This document shows, piece after piece, positions 1-6,688 of a stretch of 13,158 nucleotides of DNA; the first letter of the stretch is position 1, and each line of letters starts with the position of its first letter. A program made the position numbers and the translations under genes. A model generated the notes under the pieces. That model saw nothing but the letters and a program-made list of their open reading frames with translations. It had not been told where the DNA came from and made no database searches. Source of the DNA: Candidatus Woesearchaeota archaeon (GTDB lineage: Archaea; Nanobdellota; Nanobdellia; Woesearchaeales; JABIAG01); contig JAHWHN010000057.1 of NCBI GenBank assembly GCA_019323235.1, positions 1 through 13,158 on the forward strand, written 5' to 3'.

Positions 1-566
1 GCATCAACAGTAACTAATAAACCTTTTTCTTTATAATGCTTAATTAATGGTTCTGTTTGTTCTCTGTAAACTACTAATCTATGCTTTATTGCTTCTGGTT
101 TATCATCATCTCTTTGGAATAATTCTCCACCACAATTGTCACATACTCCATCTTGTTTTGGTGGAATGTTTTCAATATGGAAAATTGAACCACAACTTTT
201 ACAAACTCTTCTTCCACTTAATCTTTGAATGATTAATTCTTCAGGAGCTTCGAAAGAAACTACTTTATCAATTTTAATTTCTTCATCTAATGCTTCTGCT
301 TGTGGAATTGTTCTTGGAAATCCATCTAATATGTAAGAATCCATTCCTTGAATTTTTTCTTTTAATAAATCTATAACTAATTGATCAGGAACTAAACTTC
401 CTGAATCCATATATTCTTTTGCTTTTAATCCCAATTCAGTTTGATTTTTTACTGCTTCTCTTAATAAATCACCAGTTGAAATTTGTCGAGAACCTGTTAT
501 TGCCATTATTTTTTTGGAATAAGTTCCTTTTCCAACACCTGGTGCTCCTAAAAATATTAATTTCAT
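1..566 (-). CDS. adk: Adenylate kinase, zinc-LID bacterial type (C-terminus cut by window edge)
   Basis: Interconverts ATP + AMP and 2 ADP in the cytoplasm. Translating the minus strand from the ATG at 566 gives 188 residues and runs off the window, so the C-terminus is missing. Visible motifs are the P-loop GAPGVGKGT (residues 7-15), the AMP-binding stretch STGDLLR (30-36), DGFPRT (81-86) and a LID with four zinc-ligand cysteines as CxxC pairs at 122/125 and 142/145. This is the bacterial-type Adk fold, not the shorter archaeal AdkA type. A strong Shine-Dalgarno (GAGGAGGA, about 571-578) sits just before the start and only 13 bases separate it from the upstream gene, so it is the second gene of an operon. 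The missing part should be about 25-35 residues by family length. Confidence 0.95.
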   Translation of the reverse strand, partial: MKLIFLGAPGVGKGTYSKKIMAITGSRQISTGDLLREAVKNQTELGLKAKEYMDSGSLVPDQLVIDLLKEKIQGMDSYILDGFPRTIPQAEALDEEIKIDKVVSFEAPEELIIQRLSGRRVCKSCGSIFHIENIPPKQDGVCDNCGGELFQRDDDKPEAIKHRLVVYREQTEPLIKHYKEKGLLVTVD

Positions 567-579
567 TTTATCCTCCTCT

Positions 580-1023
580 TTAACCCATATAAAGCATGTT
601 ATTATCTTCTTCTAATTCTTTGTCCCAAGAATCTTTCATTTTTCTAACCATTGTTAAAATCTTTTCTTTTATTTCTGGCCATTGTGTATAAACTTCTTTA
701 ATGAATATTGCTTCACTTTCCTCATCAAATGAAATTGCTAATTCATCAGAGTGTCTTGAAATTTTCATTAATCGTTTATATAATTTTAATAATTTTGATT
801 TTTCTCTTTCTGTAAAAAAACCAACTTCATGCATTTGTAAAATTTCAGATGCATCTGGTTGTAAAACTCCATGAATTAAGTCCATATACGCGTTTATTTT
901 AGAATTTATTTTTCTTCTAATTTCTCTAAGAATGTAATCTGCTTCTTTATCAATTTCAAACTCAAAATCAATTTCATCCATAGAAGGTAAATCGTATTTG
1001 TTTTTTAACTCGTCATAGTTCAT
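580..1023 (-). CDS. Hypothetical protein, 147 aa, charged helical, first gene of adk operon
   Basis: I do not recognise a family. The protein has no signal peptide, membrane segment or cysteine pair. It is rich in Glu, Lys and Asp and should be almost wholly alpha-helical, with an N-terminal acidic stretch around residues 15-30, a central IRRKINSKINAYMDLIHGVL segment and a basic-acidic C-terminal helix. It is probably cytoplasmic. The start codon at 1023 lies 26 bases after a TATA box at 1044-1054, so translation is likely leaderless from this ATG. The stop is 13 bases before adk, which has its own Shine-Dalgarno, so the two genes are co-transcribed. Nothing in the sequence links it directly to nucleotide metabolism. 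Confidence 0.8.
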   Translation of the reverse strand: MNYDELKNKYDLPSMDEIDFEFEIDKEADYILREIRRKINSKINAYMDLIHGVLQPDASEILQMHEVGFFTEREKSKLLKLYKRLMKISRHSDELAISFDEESEAIFIKEVYTQWPEIKEKILTMVRKMKDSWDKELEEDNNMLYMG

Positions 1024-1043
1024 GAAAAAAGTAATTTTGATGG

Positions 1044-1054
1044 TTATATAAAAA
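1044..1054 (-). promoter_or_regulatory. TATA box for the adk operon
   Basis: On the minus strand this reads TTTTTATATAA. It is centred about 26 bases before the ATG at 1023, which predicts transcription starting at or next to the start codon. Confidence 0.65.
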
Positions 1055-1085
1055 GGTATTGGTTGAGTAAATAATTACTTTAAAA

Positions 1086-1095
1086 AAATTTAAAT
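1086..1095 (+). promoter_or_regulatory. TATA box for the MATE transporter gene
   Basis: AATTTAAATA is centred about 27 bases before the ATG at 1118. There is no Shine-Dalgarno before that ATG, consistent with a leaderless transcript. Confidence 0.6.
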
Positions 1096-1117
1096 AGCAC
1101 AACAAAATAGTATAAAT

Positions 1118-2473
1118 ATGAATAATCATTCTGAGAAAATACTTAACGGGCCAATTGAAAGTAAATTAATCAAAATGTCAATCCCAATGGGTTTTGGGGC
1201 TTTAGCAATAATGTTATTTAATATTGTTGATACTTTTTATGTTTCTAGATTAGGTACTAAATATCTAGCAGCTATTGCATTTACATTTCCAATTGCTATT
1301 ATTGTTCATGCATTAATTACAGGAATTGGAATGGGTATTTCAGTAAATGTGTCTCAAGCCTTAGGTTCAGGTAAAGAAAAATTAGTTAAGAGATTAATTG
1401 TTCATTCGTTAATTTTAGGTTTAGTTATTTTAATTCCTTTATCTTTAATTGGAAATTTATTCAAAGAAGAAATTTTCCTTGCTATGGGAGCAACTCCTGA
1501 TTTAATTCCTTTGATTTTAAGTTATATGACTCCTTGGTTTTTTGGGATTTTCTTATTAGCCATTCCGATGTTGGGAAACTCAATAGTTAGAGCTACTGGA
1601 AATACTAAAACTCCCGCATACATTATGATTTTTAGCGGTGTTGTTAACGTGATTGTTGATCCAATACTTATTTTTGGATTAGGTCCATTTCCAAGATTAG
1701 AGTTATTTGGGGCTATATTGGCTACTATTTTTTCATGGTTCTTAGGGACGGTTGCTACATTATATGTTTTAATTCATAAGGAAGGTTTACTTGAGTTCAC
1801 AGATCTTTATTTGAATAAACTAACTCGTTCTATTAAATCAATATCTCATCTAGCTATTCCTGCAATTGGAACTAATTTGTTAGTTCCTTTAACTGCAACG
1901 GTTTTAACAAAATTAGTTTCAAAATATGGACATACTGCTATTGCTGCATATGGAGTTGCTACAAGATTAGAATCCTTATCTTTAATTGGAATATTAGCTT
2001 TAGCATCTGTAATGTCACCATTTGTTGGACAAAATATTGGTGCGAAAAAGTATGAAAGAGTTATTAAAGCTTTAAACTTTGGAAGAAAATATTCTTTAAT
2101 ATGGGGTTTTAGTGTTTTTTTAATTTACATTTTATTTGCACAATATATTGCTATGATTTTTAATAAAGATGTTTTTGTAATTAACATAATTGTATTCTTT
2201 ATGATTTTAACTTCATCAAGTTACGGATTTTTTGGAATTGGTAGAATGGCAAATGTAGCTTTTAATGCAATGAAAAAACCTTTACTATCCTCAATAATAT
2301 TATTAGTTAGATTTTTCTTATTGACCATACCTCTTGCGGTTTTAGGATCTTATTATTTTGGACTAGTAGGTATTTTTGCATCTGTTTTCATTTCAAATAT
2401 TCTTTATGGGATTATTGGAGATGGGACATTAAGAATTTATGTTAAAAAAAGAATAGAAAGTAAAATAGAATGA
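1118..2473 (+). CDS. MATE family multidrug/organic cation efflux transporter
   Basis: Integral membrane protein of 451 aa, the usual MATE length, with about 12 predicted hydrophobic segments in two pseudo-repeated halves. The first half has the family pattern NIVDTFYVSRLGTKYLAA (about residues 35-52) and a Gln/Gly-rich loop GMGISVNVSQALGSGK. The second half repeats the theme with IAAYGVATRLESLSLI and the characteristic MSPFVGQNIGAKKYERV segment (about 300-316). MATE proteins export drugs or metabolites using a sodium or proton gradient; the substrate and coupling ion cannot be read here. The start is supported by a TATA box 27 bases upstream. It is convergent with the next gene, with one base between stop codons. 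Confidence 0.93.
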   Translation: MNNHSEKILNGPIESKLIKMSIPMGFGALAIMLFNIVDTFYVSRLGTKYLAAIAFTFPIAIIVHALITGIGMGISVNVSQALGSGKEKLVKRLIVHSLILGLVILIPLSLIGNLFKEEIFLAMGATPDLIPLILSYMTPWFFGIFLLAIPMLGNSIVRATGNTKTPAYIMIFSGVVNVIVDPILIFGLGPFPRLELFGAILATIFSWFLGTVATLYVLIHKEGLLEFTDLYLNKLTRSIKSISHLAIPAIGTNLLVPLTATVLTKLVSKYGHTAIAAYGVATRLESLSLIGILALASVMSPFVGQNIGAKKYERVIKALNFGRKYSLIWGFSVFLIYILFAQYIAMIFNKDVFVINIIVFFMILTSSSYGFFGIGRMANVAFNAMKKPLLSSIILLVRFFLLTIPLAVLGSYYFGLVGIFASVFISNILYGIIGDGTLRIYVKKRIESKIE

Positions 2474-2474
2474 T

Positions 2475-3014
2475 TTAATTATTTTTTATTAAAAATTGAT
2501 TCAATTCATTTAATGCTAGAAATACTGTCTCAAACTTTTCATTAAAATCATTCATGAATTCATCATCTAATGTTTTTGAGGTTTTACCAACATAACCTAT
2601 TTTAGGTTCCATCCCATGAGATTTTGAACCATGAGCAACTAAATTCCTCATTTCTTTTAATTCATGCATTAATCCAGTTAAACCTTTGAATACGTTTTCG
2701 AAGGTTTCATGTTTATGAAGTTGTAATTCTCCAAATAGTTTTATTTTCTGATGTAATGTGAAGAATTCTTTTCCTAAAATTAAATTATAAAAATCATCTT
2801 TCTTTGAAGCAAAATAATTTGTTAAGATTGTGTTCAGTAAATGTTCAAACTCAGTCATTCGATTTAAGATATAACCTCGTTTTTCAGCCAAAATTAAATC
2901 ATTTTCATTTTGTTTTTCAATAATTTCTTCAGATGTAATACCTTCTTGTTTAGCTATTTCTGAAATTTTCAAATATTTTTGTCTTATTGAGTCAATATAT
3001 TCTTTGTCTACCAT
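2475..3014 (-). CDS. HEPN-like helical protein with RNxxxH motif
   Basis: Cytoplasmic, 179 aa, predicted all-alpha, with no signal or membrane segment. Residues 121-129 read EMRNLVAHG. This matches the HEPN signature R-polar-x3-H (Arg123, Asn124, His128), the catalytic motif of many HEPN ribonucleases in toxin-antitoxin, Abi and CRISPR systems. Related non-catalytic proteins also carry RN..AH. The helices before it (about residues 45-100) resemble the long amphipathic helices of HEPN or DUF4145-type domains. No nucleotidyltransferase or other obvious antitoxin partner is adjacent; neighbours are a convergent MATE gene and a lipoprotein cyclophilin. The start at 3014 is supported by a TATA box 27 bases upstream. 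The HEPN assignment rests on motif and helix content only; RNase activity is inference. Confidence 0.6.
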   Translation of the reverse strand: MVDKEYIDSIRQKYLKISEIAKQEGITSEEIIEKQNENDLILAEKRGYILNRMTEFEHLLNTILTNYFASKKDDFYNLILGKEFFTLHQKIKLFGELQLHKHETFENVFKGLTGLMHELKEMRNLVAHGSKSHGMEPKIGYVGKTSKTLDDEFMNDFNEKFETVFLALNELNQFLIKNN

Positions 3015-3035
3015 TATCTAATATAAAAGAACTTG

Positions 3036-3046
3036 TTATTTAAAGT
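3036..3046 (-). promoter_or_regulatory. TATA box for the HEPN-like gene
   Basis: On the minus strand this reads ACTTTAAATAA, about 27 bases before the ATG at 3014 with no Shine-Dalgarno in between, which fits a leaderless start. Confidence 0.6.
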
Positions 3047-3049
3047 TAA

Positions 3050-3075
3050 TTAAAAAATATAAGAAAAAAGAAAAG
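3050..3075 (-). terminator. T-tract terminator after the cyclophilin gene
   Basis: Just after the stop of the minus-strand cyclophilin gene, the minus strand reads runs of T (TTCTTTTCTTTTTTC and TTTTTTAATTAA). T-rich tracts of this kind terminate archaeal transcription. It also separates this gene from the next promoter. Confidence 0.5.
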
Positions 3076-3077
3076 AA

Positions 3078-3620
3078 TTATTCAAGCATTTTAGCTTCAA
3101 TAATTTTTACTTCTTTTAGTGGTTTGTCATTTCTGTCTACATCTACAGAACCAATTTCATCAACAATATCCATTCCCTCTATAACTTTTCCAAAAACAGG
3201 ATGTTTACTTTGAAATGGAGGTTTATCCCAATCAAGATAAGTATTATTTACTAAATTTATGAAGAATTGACTTCCACCAGTATTTGGACCTGCGTTTGCC
3301 ATTGCAATAGTACCTCTTACATTTGTAGAACCTTCAACAAACTCATCTTTAATTTTATATCCTGGATCTCCCATTCCTGTACCTGTTGGATCTCCACCTT
3401 GAATCATAAAGTTTTCAATAACTCTATGAAATATTACACCATCGTAGAATCCTTCTCTTACTAACTTCTCGAAGTTACCTGCTGTTATAGGCATATTATC
3501 ATATAATTCTATTTTAATATCGCCCATATTTGTTTTTAACAATACTACTTTATTTTCGCTCATTTTACAACCTACCAATGTTATTAATACAATTATTAAT
3601 AATATTATTTTTAATTTCAT
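3078..3620 (-). CDS. Secreted lipoprotein peptidyl-prolyl cis-trans isomerase (cyclophilin)
   Basis: Catalyses proline cis-trans isomerisation during protein folding, here probably outside the cell membrane. Residues 1-18 form a lipoprotein signal (basic MKLK, hydrophobic stretch, lipobox LVGC with Cys18). The mature domain is a compact cyclophilin: FHRVI (Arg66, equivalent to catalytic Arg55 of human CypA), FMIQGGD (71-77), GSQFFI (116-121) and HPVFGKVIEGM. The usual Trp121 position appears to be Tyr128, followed by a short insertion before HPVFG, which may alter cyclosporin affinity but not necessarily activity. At 180 aa the length suits a single-domain enzyme plus signal. It heads a cluster of lipoprotein genes, so it may assist folding of exported proteins. 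A TATA box 26 bases upstream fits a leaderless ATG. Confidence 0.93.
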   Translation of the reverse strand: MKLKIILLIIVLITLVGCKMSENKVVLLKTNMGDIKIELYDNMPITAGNFEKLVREGFYDGVIFHRVIENFMIQGGDPTGTGMGDPGYKIKDEFVEGSTNVRGTIAMANAGPNTGGSQFFINLVNNTYLDWDKPPFQSKHPVFGKVIEGMDIVDEIGSVDVDRNDKPLKEVKIIEAKMLE

Positions 3621-3640
3621 AATTTAGAAGATTTAGAAAT

Positions 3641-3651
3641 GATATAAAAAT
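3641..3651 (-). promoter_or_regulatory. TATA box for the cyclophilin gene
   Basis: On the minus strand this reads ATTTTTATATC, about 26 bases before the ATG at 3620. Confidence 0.6.
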
Positions 3652-3656
3652 TTATT

Positions 3657-3680
3657 GAAAAAAAAAAATAAAAAAGGAAA
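3657..3680 (-). terminator. T-tract terminator after the 237-aa lipoprotein gene
   Basis: The minus strand after the stop at 3683 is almost pure T with two C residues (plus strand is a run of A from 3657). It is a good intrinsic archaeal termination signal located directly upstream of the cyclophilin promoter. Confidence 0.55.
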
Positions 3681-3682
3681 AA

Positions 3683-4396
3683 TTATCTTGGCAAGGCCAA
3701 TAATTTAAACTCGTCACCTCTTTCTGTAACTACCAAGAAAGTTTCATCCAGGTCTCCATTTGAATAACTTTGTTCAAAATAAATAAAAGAACAAAAGTAT
3801 TCATCCTCTGTAAAATCTATGAAAAACTCTTCTTCATTTAAACTTAAGACATAATCAAATTCTTTCTGATCTAGAACAGATAAAGTAACTTCTTCTAAAT
3901 ATTTTTCAATATCTATAAACTCACCCGCACCCTTACCACAATAAGGCATCATTTCTTTTTGTGCATAAAGTTTTGACATTGGTTCTTCACCTTCATAAAT
4001 AATTTCATCTAAACTATCAACAATTTTTTCACAATCCATATGAAGTAAATTTCTCATGAAATCAATACAAAACTTTCCTGCTTTTTCCTTATCAGTTAAT
4101 TTTTCATTTTTAAAAGAATTTTTATCTACCTCAGATTTAGACATTATATAAAGATACGCAGAATCATCATCCATCTTTTGAATTAAATCTACATCAATAT
4201 CAAAAACAGAATCTTGTTTTTCAGATAATTCTTCTGATGGTTCATAATTAGAGTTTTCAACTTCTGAAGTTTCTTCTAAGACATCTTCAGATTCGTTAAC
4301 AGTTATTTCTTCAACATCATTTTCTTCAGCATTATTACAAGCTACTAATGTCAATAAAAGAAATACTGATAATATTAATAATATTTTTCGGATCAT
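3683..4396 (-). CDS. Hypothetical lipoprotein with acidic linker, 237 aa
   Basis: No recognised family. Residues 1-20 are a lipoprotein signal (MIRK, hydrophobic core, LTLVAC with Cys20). Residues 22-65 are a low-complexity Glu/Asp/Ser/Asn linker that probably lifts the folded part from the membrane. The C-terminal domain (about 66-237) is acidic and mixed alpha/beta, with cysteines in FCIDFMRNLLHMDCE, MMPYCGKG and DEYFCSF that could form disulfides outside the cell. It is encoded divergently from the lipoprotein gene at 4499. A TATA box 24 bases before the ATG supports the start. Function unknown; a surface-exposed, membrane-tethered protein is the only supported claim. Confidence 0.8.
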   Translation of the reverse strand: MIRKILLILSVFLLLTLVACNNAEENDVEEITVNESEDVLEETSEVENSNYEPSEELSEKQDSVFDIDVDLIQKMDDDSAYLYIMSKSEVDKNSFKNEKLTDKEKAGKFCIDFMRNLLHMDCEKIVDSLDEIIYEGEEPMSKLYAQKEMMPYCGKGAGEFIDIEKYLEEVTLSVLDQKEFDYVLSLNEEEFFIDFTEDEYFCSFIYFEQSYSNGDLDETFLVVTERGDEFKLLALPR

Positions 4397-4412
4397 AATT
4401 TAATGTATGAAA

Positions 4413-4424
4413 GTTATTTATTAA
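4413..4424 (-). promoter_or_regulatory. TATA box for the 237-aa lipoprotein gene
   Basis: On the minus strand this reads TTAATAAATAAC, about 23-24 bases before the ATG at 4396. It is part of an 84-102 base divergent promoter region shared with the gene at 4499. Confidence 0.5.
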
Positions 4425-4441
4425 AGCCTCCTGCTCTTTTT

Positions 4442-4456
4442 TCGAAAATCTTTCGA
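4442..4456. promoter_or_regulatory. Inverted repeat in a divergent promoter, possible operator
   Basis: TCGAAA-ATC-TTTCGA is a perfect dyad with 6-base arms and a 3-base spacer. It lies about 10 bases upstream of the TATA element for the gene at 4499 and between two divergent lipoprotein genes. This position suits an archaeal transcription factor site. No regulator is identified. Confidence 0.4.
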
Positions 4457-4465
4457 GTTACAATA

Positions 4466-4476
4466 TATTTATAAAA
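4466..4476 (+). promoter_or_regulatory. TATA box that decides the start of the 4499 gene
   Basis: ATTTATAAAAA is centred 27-28 bases before ATG 4499 but only about 10 bases before ATG 4481. Initiation at about 4497 would exclude the upstream ATG from the transcript. Confidence 0.55.
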
Positions 4477-4498
4477 AGAAATGAAAAAGAAATTAAAT

Positions 4499-4930
4499 AT
4501 GAAAAATTTATTTAGCATTTTAGCATTATCAACTTCTTTATTAATTGGTTGTCAGTCTTCTAAAAATGTTGTTCAGAAAGGATATCCAAATATACAATAT
4601 AATAAAGATGTTCATCAAGAAGCAATAAATGTTAAGTATTCTAGAACAAATTCAAATCAACGTCTAAATAAAATATCTAATTATGAAAGAATTGTTTATG
4701 ATGACGTTCCGAAACTCAAAATCAATAATGAGAAGTTATTAGAAATTGTATTTGAAGAAGAAAAATATAGTTGCTCTGAATCAGAATCAAGACTTTGTCT
4801 ATTTATAAAATTAGATAAAGATGATGTTTATAGATTATTCTTAAGAGGAGCTTGCCAAAATAACTACGGCGGGGACTTTTATGAAGATAAAAAATATAAT
4901 GTCTCTTTTGGCATTGAGAGAAAGTTTTAA
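4499..4930 (+). CDS. Hypothetical small lipoprotein, 143 aa (start moved from 4481)
   Basis: No recognised family. With the ATG at 4499 the protein begins MKNLFSILALSTSLLIGC, a compact lipoprotein signal with lipobox LIGC and Cys18. An in-frame ATG at 4481 would add six residues, but it lies too close to the TATA box at 4466-4476, while 4499 fits the 27-base leaderless spacing seen across the window. The mature part is polar and basic up to about residue 70, then shows alternating strand-like segments and three cysteines (YSCSE, RLCLF, GACQNN) that could pair outside the cell. The end is a short aromatic, basic strand. It is monocistronic and divergent from another lipoprotein gene. Role unknown. 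Confidence 0.75.
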   Translation: MKNLFSILALSTSLLIGCQSSKNVVQKGYPNIQYNKDVHQEAINVKYSRTNSNQRLNKISNYERIVYDDVPKLKINNEKLLEIVFEEEKYSCSESESRLCLFIKLDKDDVYRLFLRGACQNNYGGDFYEDKKYNVSFGIERKF

Positions 4931-4958
4931 TCAAAAATAAATTATTCTAAAAAAACAT

Positions 4959-4970
4959 ATTCTCGAGAAT
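4959..4970. promoter_or_regulatory. Perfect 12-base palindrome, possible operator
   Basis: ATTCTCGAGAAT is self-complementary and sits about 8 bases upstream of the TATA element of the lipoprotein operon. A related half-site TTCTCGA occurs before the promoter of the 49-aa ORF at 7007. Confidence 0.4.
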
Positions 4971-4977
4971 AAGTAAC

Positions 4978-4990
4978 TTTATATAGTATA
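4978..4990 (+). promoter_or_regulatory. TATA box for the two-gene lipoprotein operon
   Basis: TTTATATAGTATA is centred near 4982. Initiation about 26 bases later (near 5008) gives a short leader that includes GGAGG at 5013-5017, so this operon, unlike most here, uses a Shine-Dalgarno. Confidence 0.6.
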
Positions 4991-5025
4991 TATTACATAT
5001 ATCTATGCATGGGGAGGTTGACTAA

Positions 5026-5523
5026 ATGAGTTTAGTTAGAAATTTAATTTATTCTGCAAGTTTATGTTTATTATTAAATAGTTGTTCTAGTTACAAAACA
5101 ATTGGGTATCCTAATAAAATAGGAAATCCAAATTTGATTATTAGTGAAGCTGATGGAAAGGAAATTTACAAAGTTCCTTATGTTGAATACAAAATTCACA
5201 AAAAAGCAATTCCTCTTTTAAAATCATCACTACATGATTTAAATGTTGCAAATTGTACAAGTATTGAGGATTTGATGAAAAAAACAGAAGATGGTGATTA
5301 TATTAGCATAAATCATTATGAATTTGGAGGATTAGGACTAGCTAAATTAGCAGATCAAAATTTAGACAAAACTATTGATGTTGCTGAAGCTAAAAAATTC
5401 CAACAAAACGCAATTTTTGCATATCAAGCATTTAAAGGAGATATATTAAAAAGACATTTTGGTTTTGATATTCCAAAAGATCAAAAATCAAAAAAGCTAT
5501 ATGGCAAGGATTCAGAATTATGA
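5026..5523 (+). CDS. Hypothetical lipoprotein with EF-hand-like calcium loop, 165 aa
   Basis: No family recognised. Residues 1-20 form a lipoprotein signal (MSLVRN, hydrophobic stretch, LLNSC with Cys20). Around residues 109-120 the sequence DQNLDKTIDVAE fits the 12-residue EF-hand loop: Asp1, Asn3, Asp5, Ile8, Asp9 and Glu12 are all in place, flanked by helix-like segments on both sides, as in excalibur or single EF-hand extracellular proteins. The usual Gly6 is Lys. Calcium binding outside the cell is a reasonable inference. The start is set by GGAGG at 5013-5017, eight bases before the ATG. The stop overlaps the next gene by 4 bases (ATGA), so the two are translationally coupled and probably act together. 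Confidence 0.8.
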   Translation: MSLVRNLIYSASLCLLLNSCSSYKTIGYPNKIGNPNLIISEADGKEIYKVPYVEYKIHKKAIPLLKSSLHDLNVANCTSIEDLMKKTEDGDYISINHYEFGGLGLAKLADQNLDKTIDVAEAKKFQQNAIFAYQAFKGDILKRHFGFDIPKDQKSKKLYGKDSEL

Positions 5524-6080
5524 ACTTAAGAAAAATAAATAGAGGATTGATAACATTTGGATTAGCTGCATATTTAGCTTTGGGAACTGGTTGTGATAAG
5601 AGCATTAGAAAATGGTGGAACGATGAACCTTACTTCAAACATGTTATGTTAGAAGGAGTAACAAAAGAAAATTTTAATGGGTATGTAATTTATTCTGACC
5701 CTGATAGGGATGATGTAAAATGTACAGTATATGGACTTCCAGCTGGTTTTAAATTTCAAAAAGTTGCAGAATATACTACTACAATTACTTCTGACGATAT
5801 TGTTCATGAACCATTGGAAGAAATAATACAAATTGAACTAAATGATGATATTGCCACTGTTAGACAATCTTATACTATGAAAGTGACTCCTAATACTGCA
5901 TTAAGTCCAGCAAAAATTGAGTTAACTCCAATTCCAGAAACATATACAGTTTCAGATAGTCAAACAGAAACTTATATCTATGAAGGTAGTGGATTAAGAG
6001 ATGTTAATAGTGCTGAGGACCCATGTCCACAAAAAGATTATCATCCTTTAGATGATATAATTGATTTGTTGAGTAAATAA
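5520..6080 (+). CDS. Hypothetical lipoprotein, second gene of operon, 186 aa
   Basis: No recognised family. The N-terminus is basic (MNLRKINR), followed by a hydrophobic stretch and a lipobox ending in Cys25 (ALGTGC). The mature domain looks mainly beta: short alternating strands rich in Thr, Val, Ile and Tyr between residues 45 and 155, including repeated T-rich segments (EYTTTITSDD, SDSQTETYIYEG). Two cysteines remain (near KCTVYG and DPCPQ). It starts inside the stop codon of the previous lipoprotein gene (ATGA overlap at 5520-5523), so the pair is a translational unit and likely a surface complex. The stop abuts the convergent HD gene with no spacer. Confidence 0.78.
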   Translation: MNLRKINRGLITFGLAAYLALGTGCDKSIRKWWNDEPYFKHVMLEGVTKENFNGYVIYSDPDRDDVKCTVYGLPAGFKFQKVAEYTTTITSDDIVHEPLEEIIQIELNDDIATVRQSYTMKVTPNTALSPAKIELTPIPETYTVSDSQTETYIYEGSGLRDVNSAEDPCPQKDYHPLDDIIDLLSK

Positions 6081-6641
6081 TTATTCTTCAATAATTACTT
6101 TTTTTTCTTTTAAATATTCAATTAACTCGTTAAAGAAATTTAACATCTCAGGAAATTCTTGAAATAAATGTTCTTTTTTACTTCTTAATTTTTCTTCAGT
6201 AAAATTCCATTTTTTCCATAAATGTGGACTTTTAATATTTTGATACATTCCATCTAGTTTATCAATGGCCATACAAAATCTAGCTTCTTTTGTTTCTCCA
6301 TTTTCATATTCTAACCAATATTTTTCTAAGTCTTTAGATAATTCTTCAGGAAGTTCTTGTTTTAATCTATCTAATGCTTTGTTTTCACGTTCTTTTTTAC
6401 TTTTATGATGTTCTTCATCTAAAATAAAAGTATCTCCTGAATAAATCTCAACCATATCATGATAAAGAATTAATTTATTCACTCTACTTTCATCTAAATC
6501 AATTTTTTTTAGAAAATATTGTGCTAAAATTAATGATGAAAAAATATGTTCAGCTGTAGATTCTTGCCTATCTTCTACTTCTGCTCTTCTTTTTACTTCT
6601 TTTAATTTGTAAGGTATAAACAATCTTTCAAATTTATTCAT
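6081..6641 (-). CDS. HD-domain hydrolase, YfbR/HDDC2-like 5'-deoxynucleotidase
   Basis: Cytoplasmic, 186 aa, the normal length for the single-domain HDDC2/YfbR group, which dephosphorylates deoxynucleoside 5'-monophosphates. The metal-binding residues of the HD fold are all visible: His32 in ESTAEH, His61-Asp62 in LILYHDMVEIYSGD, and Asp127 in AIDKLDG. Glu65 and Asp70 of the family pattern HDxxExxxGD are also present. Arg18/Arg19 precede the first motif as in the family. The exact substrate cannot be read; other HD phosphohydrolases remain possible. A TATA box 26 bases before the ATG indicates a leaderless single-gene transcript. The 3' end directly abuts the opposite-strand lipoprotein gene. 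Confidence 0.85.
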   Translation of the reverse strand: MNKFERLFIPYKLKEVKRRAEVEDRQESTAEHIFSSLILAQYFLKKIDLDESRVNKLILYHDMVEIYSGDTFILDEEHHKSKKERENKALDRLKQELPEELSKDLEKYWLEYENGETKEARFCMAIDKLDGMYQNIKSPHLWKKWNFTEEKLRSKKEHLFQEFPEMLNFFNELIEYLKEKKVIIEE

Positions 6642-6661
6642 GAGATTATAAAATACTTATT

Positions 6662-6671
6662 ATCTATAAAG
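6662..6671 (-). promoter_or_regulatory. TATA box for the HD hydrolase gene
   Basis: On the minus strand CTTTATAGAT is centred about 26 bases before the ATG at 6641. The T-rich minus-strand stretch 6674-6688 between it and the tRNA probably terminates the tRNA transcript. Confidence 0.55.
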
Positions 6672-6688
6672 TTTTTGAAAAGAAAATA

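Noticed and set aside
47..232. 61-aa open frame on the plus strand
   Set aside because: It lies wholly inside adenylate kinase on the opposite strand and has a low-complexity Leu/His/Tyr composition typical of an antisense shadow.
4481..4498. Upstream ATG for the lipoprotein gene
   Set aside because: It is only about 10 bases from the TATA box centre and would lie outside the predicted transcript; the ATG at 4499 fits and gives a normal signal peptide.
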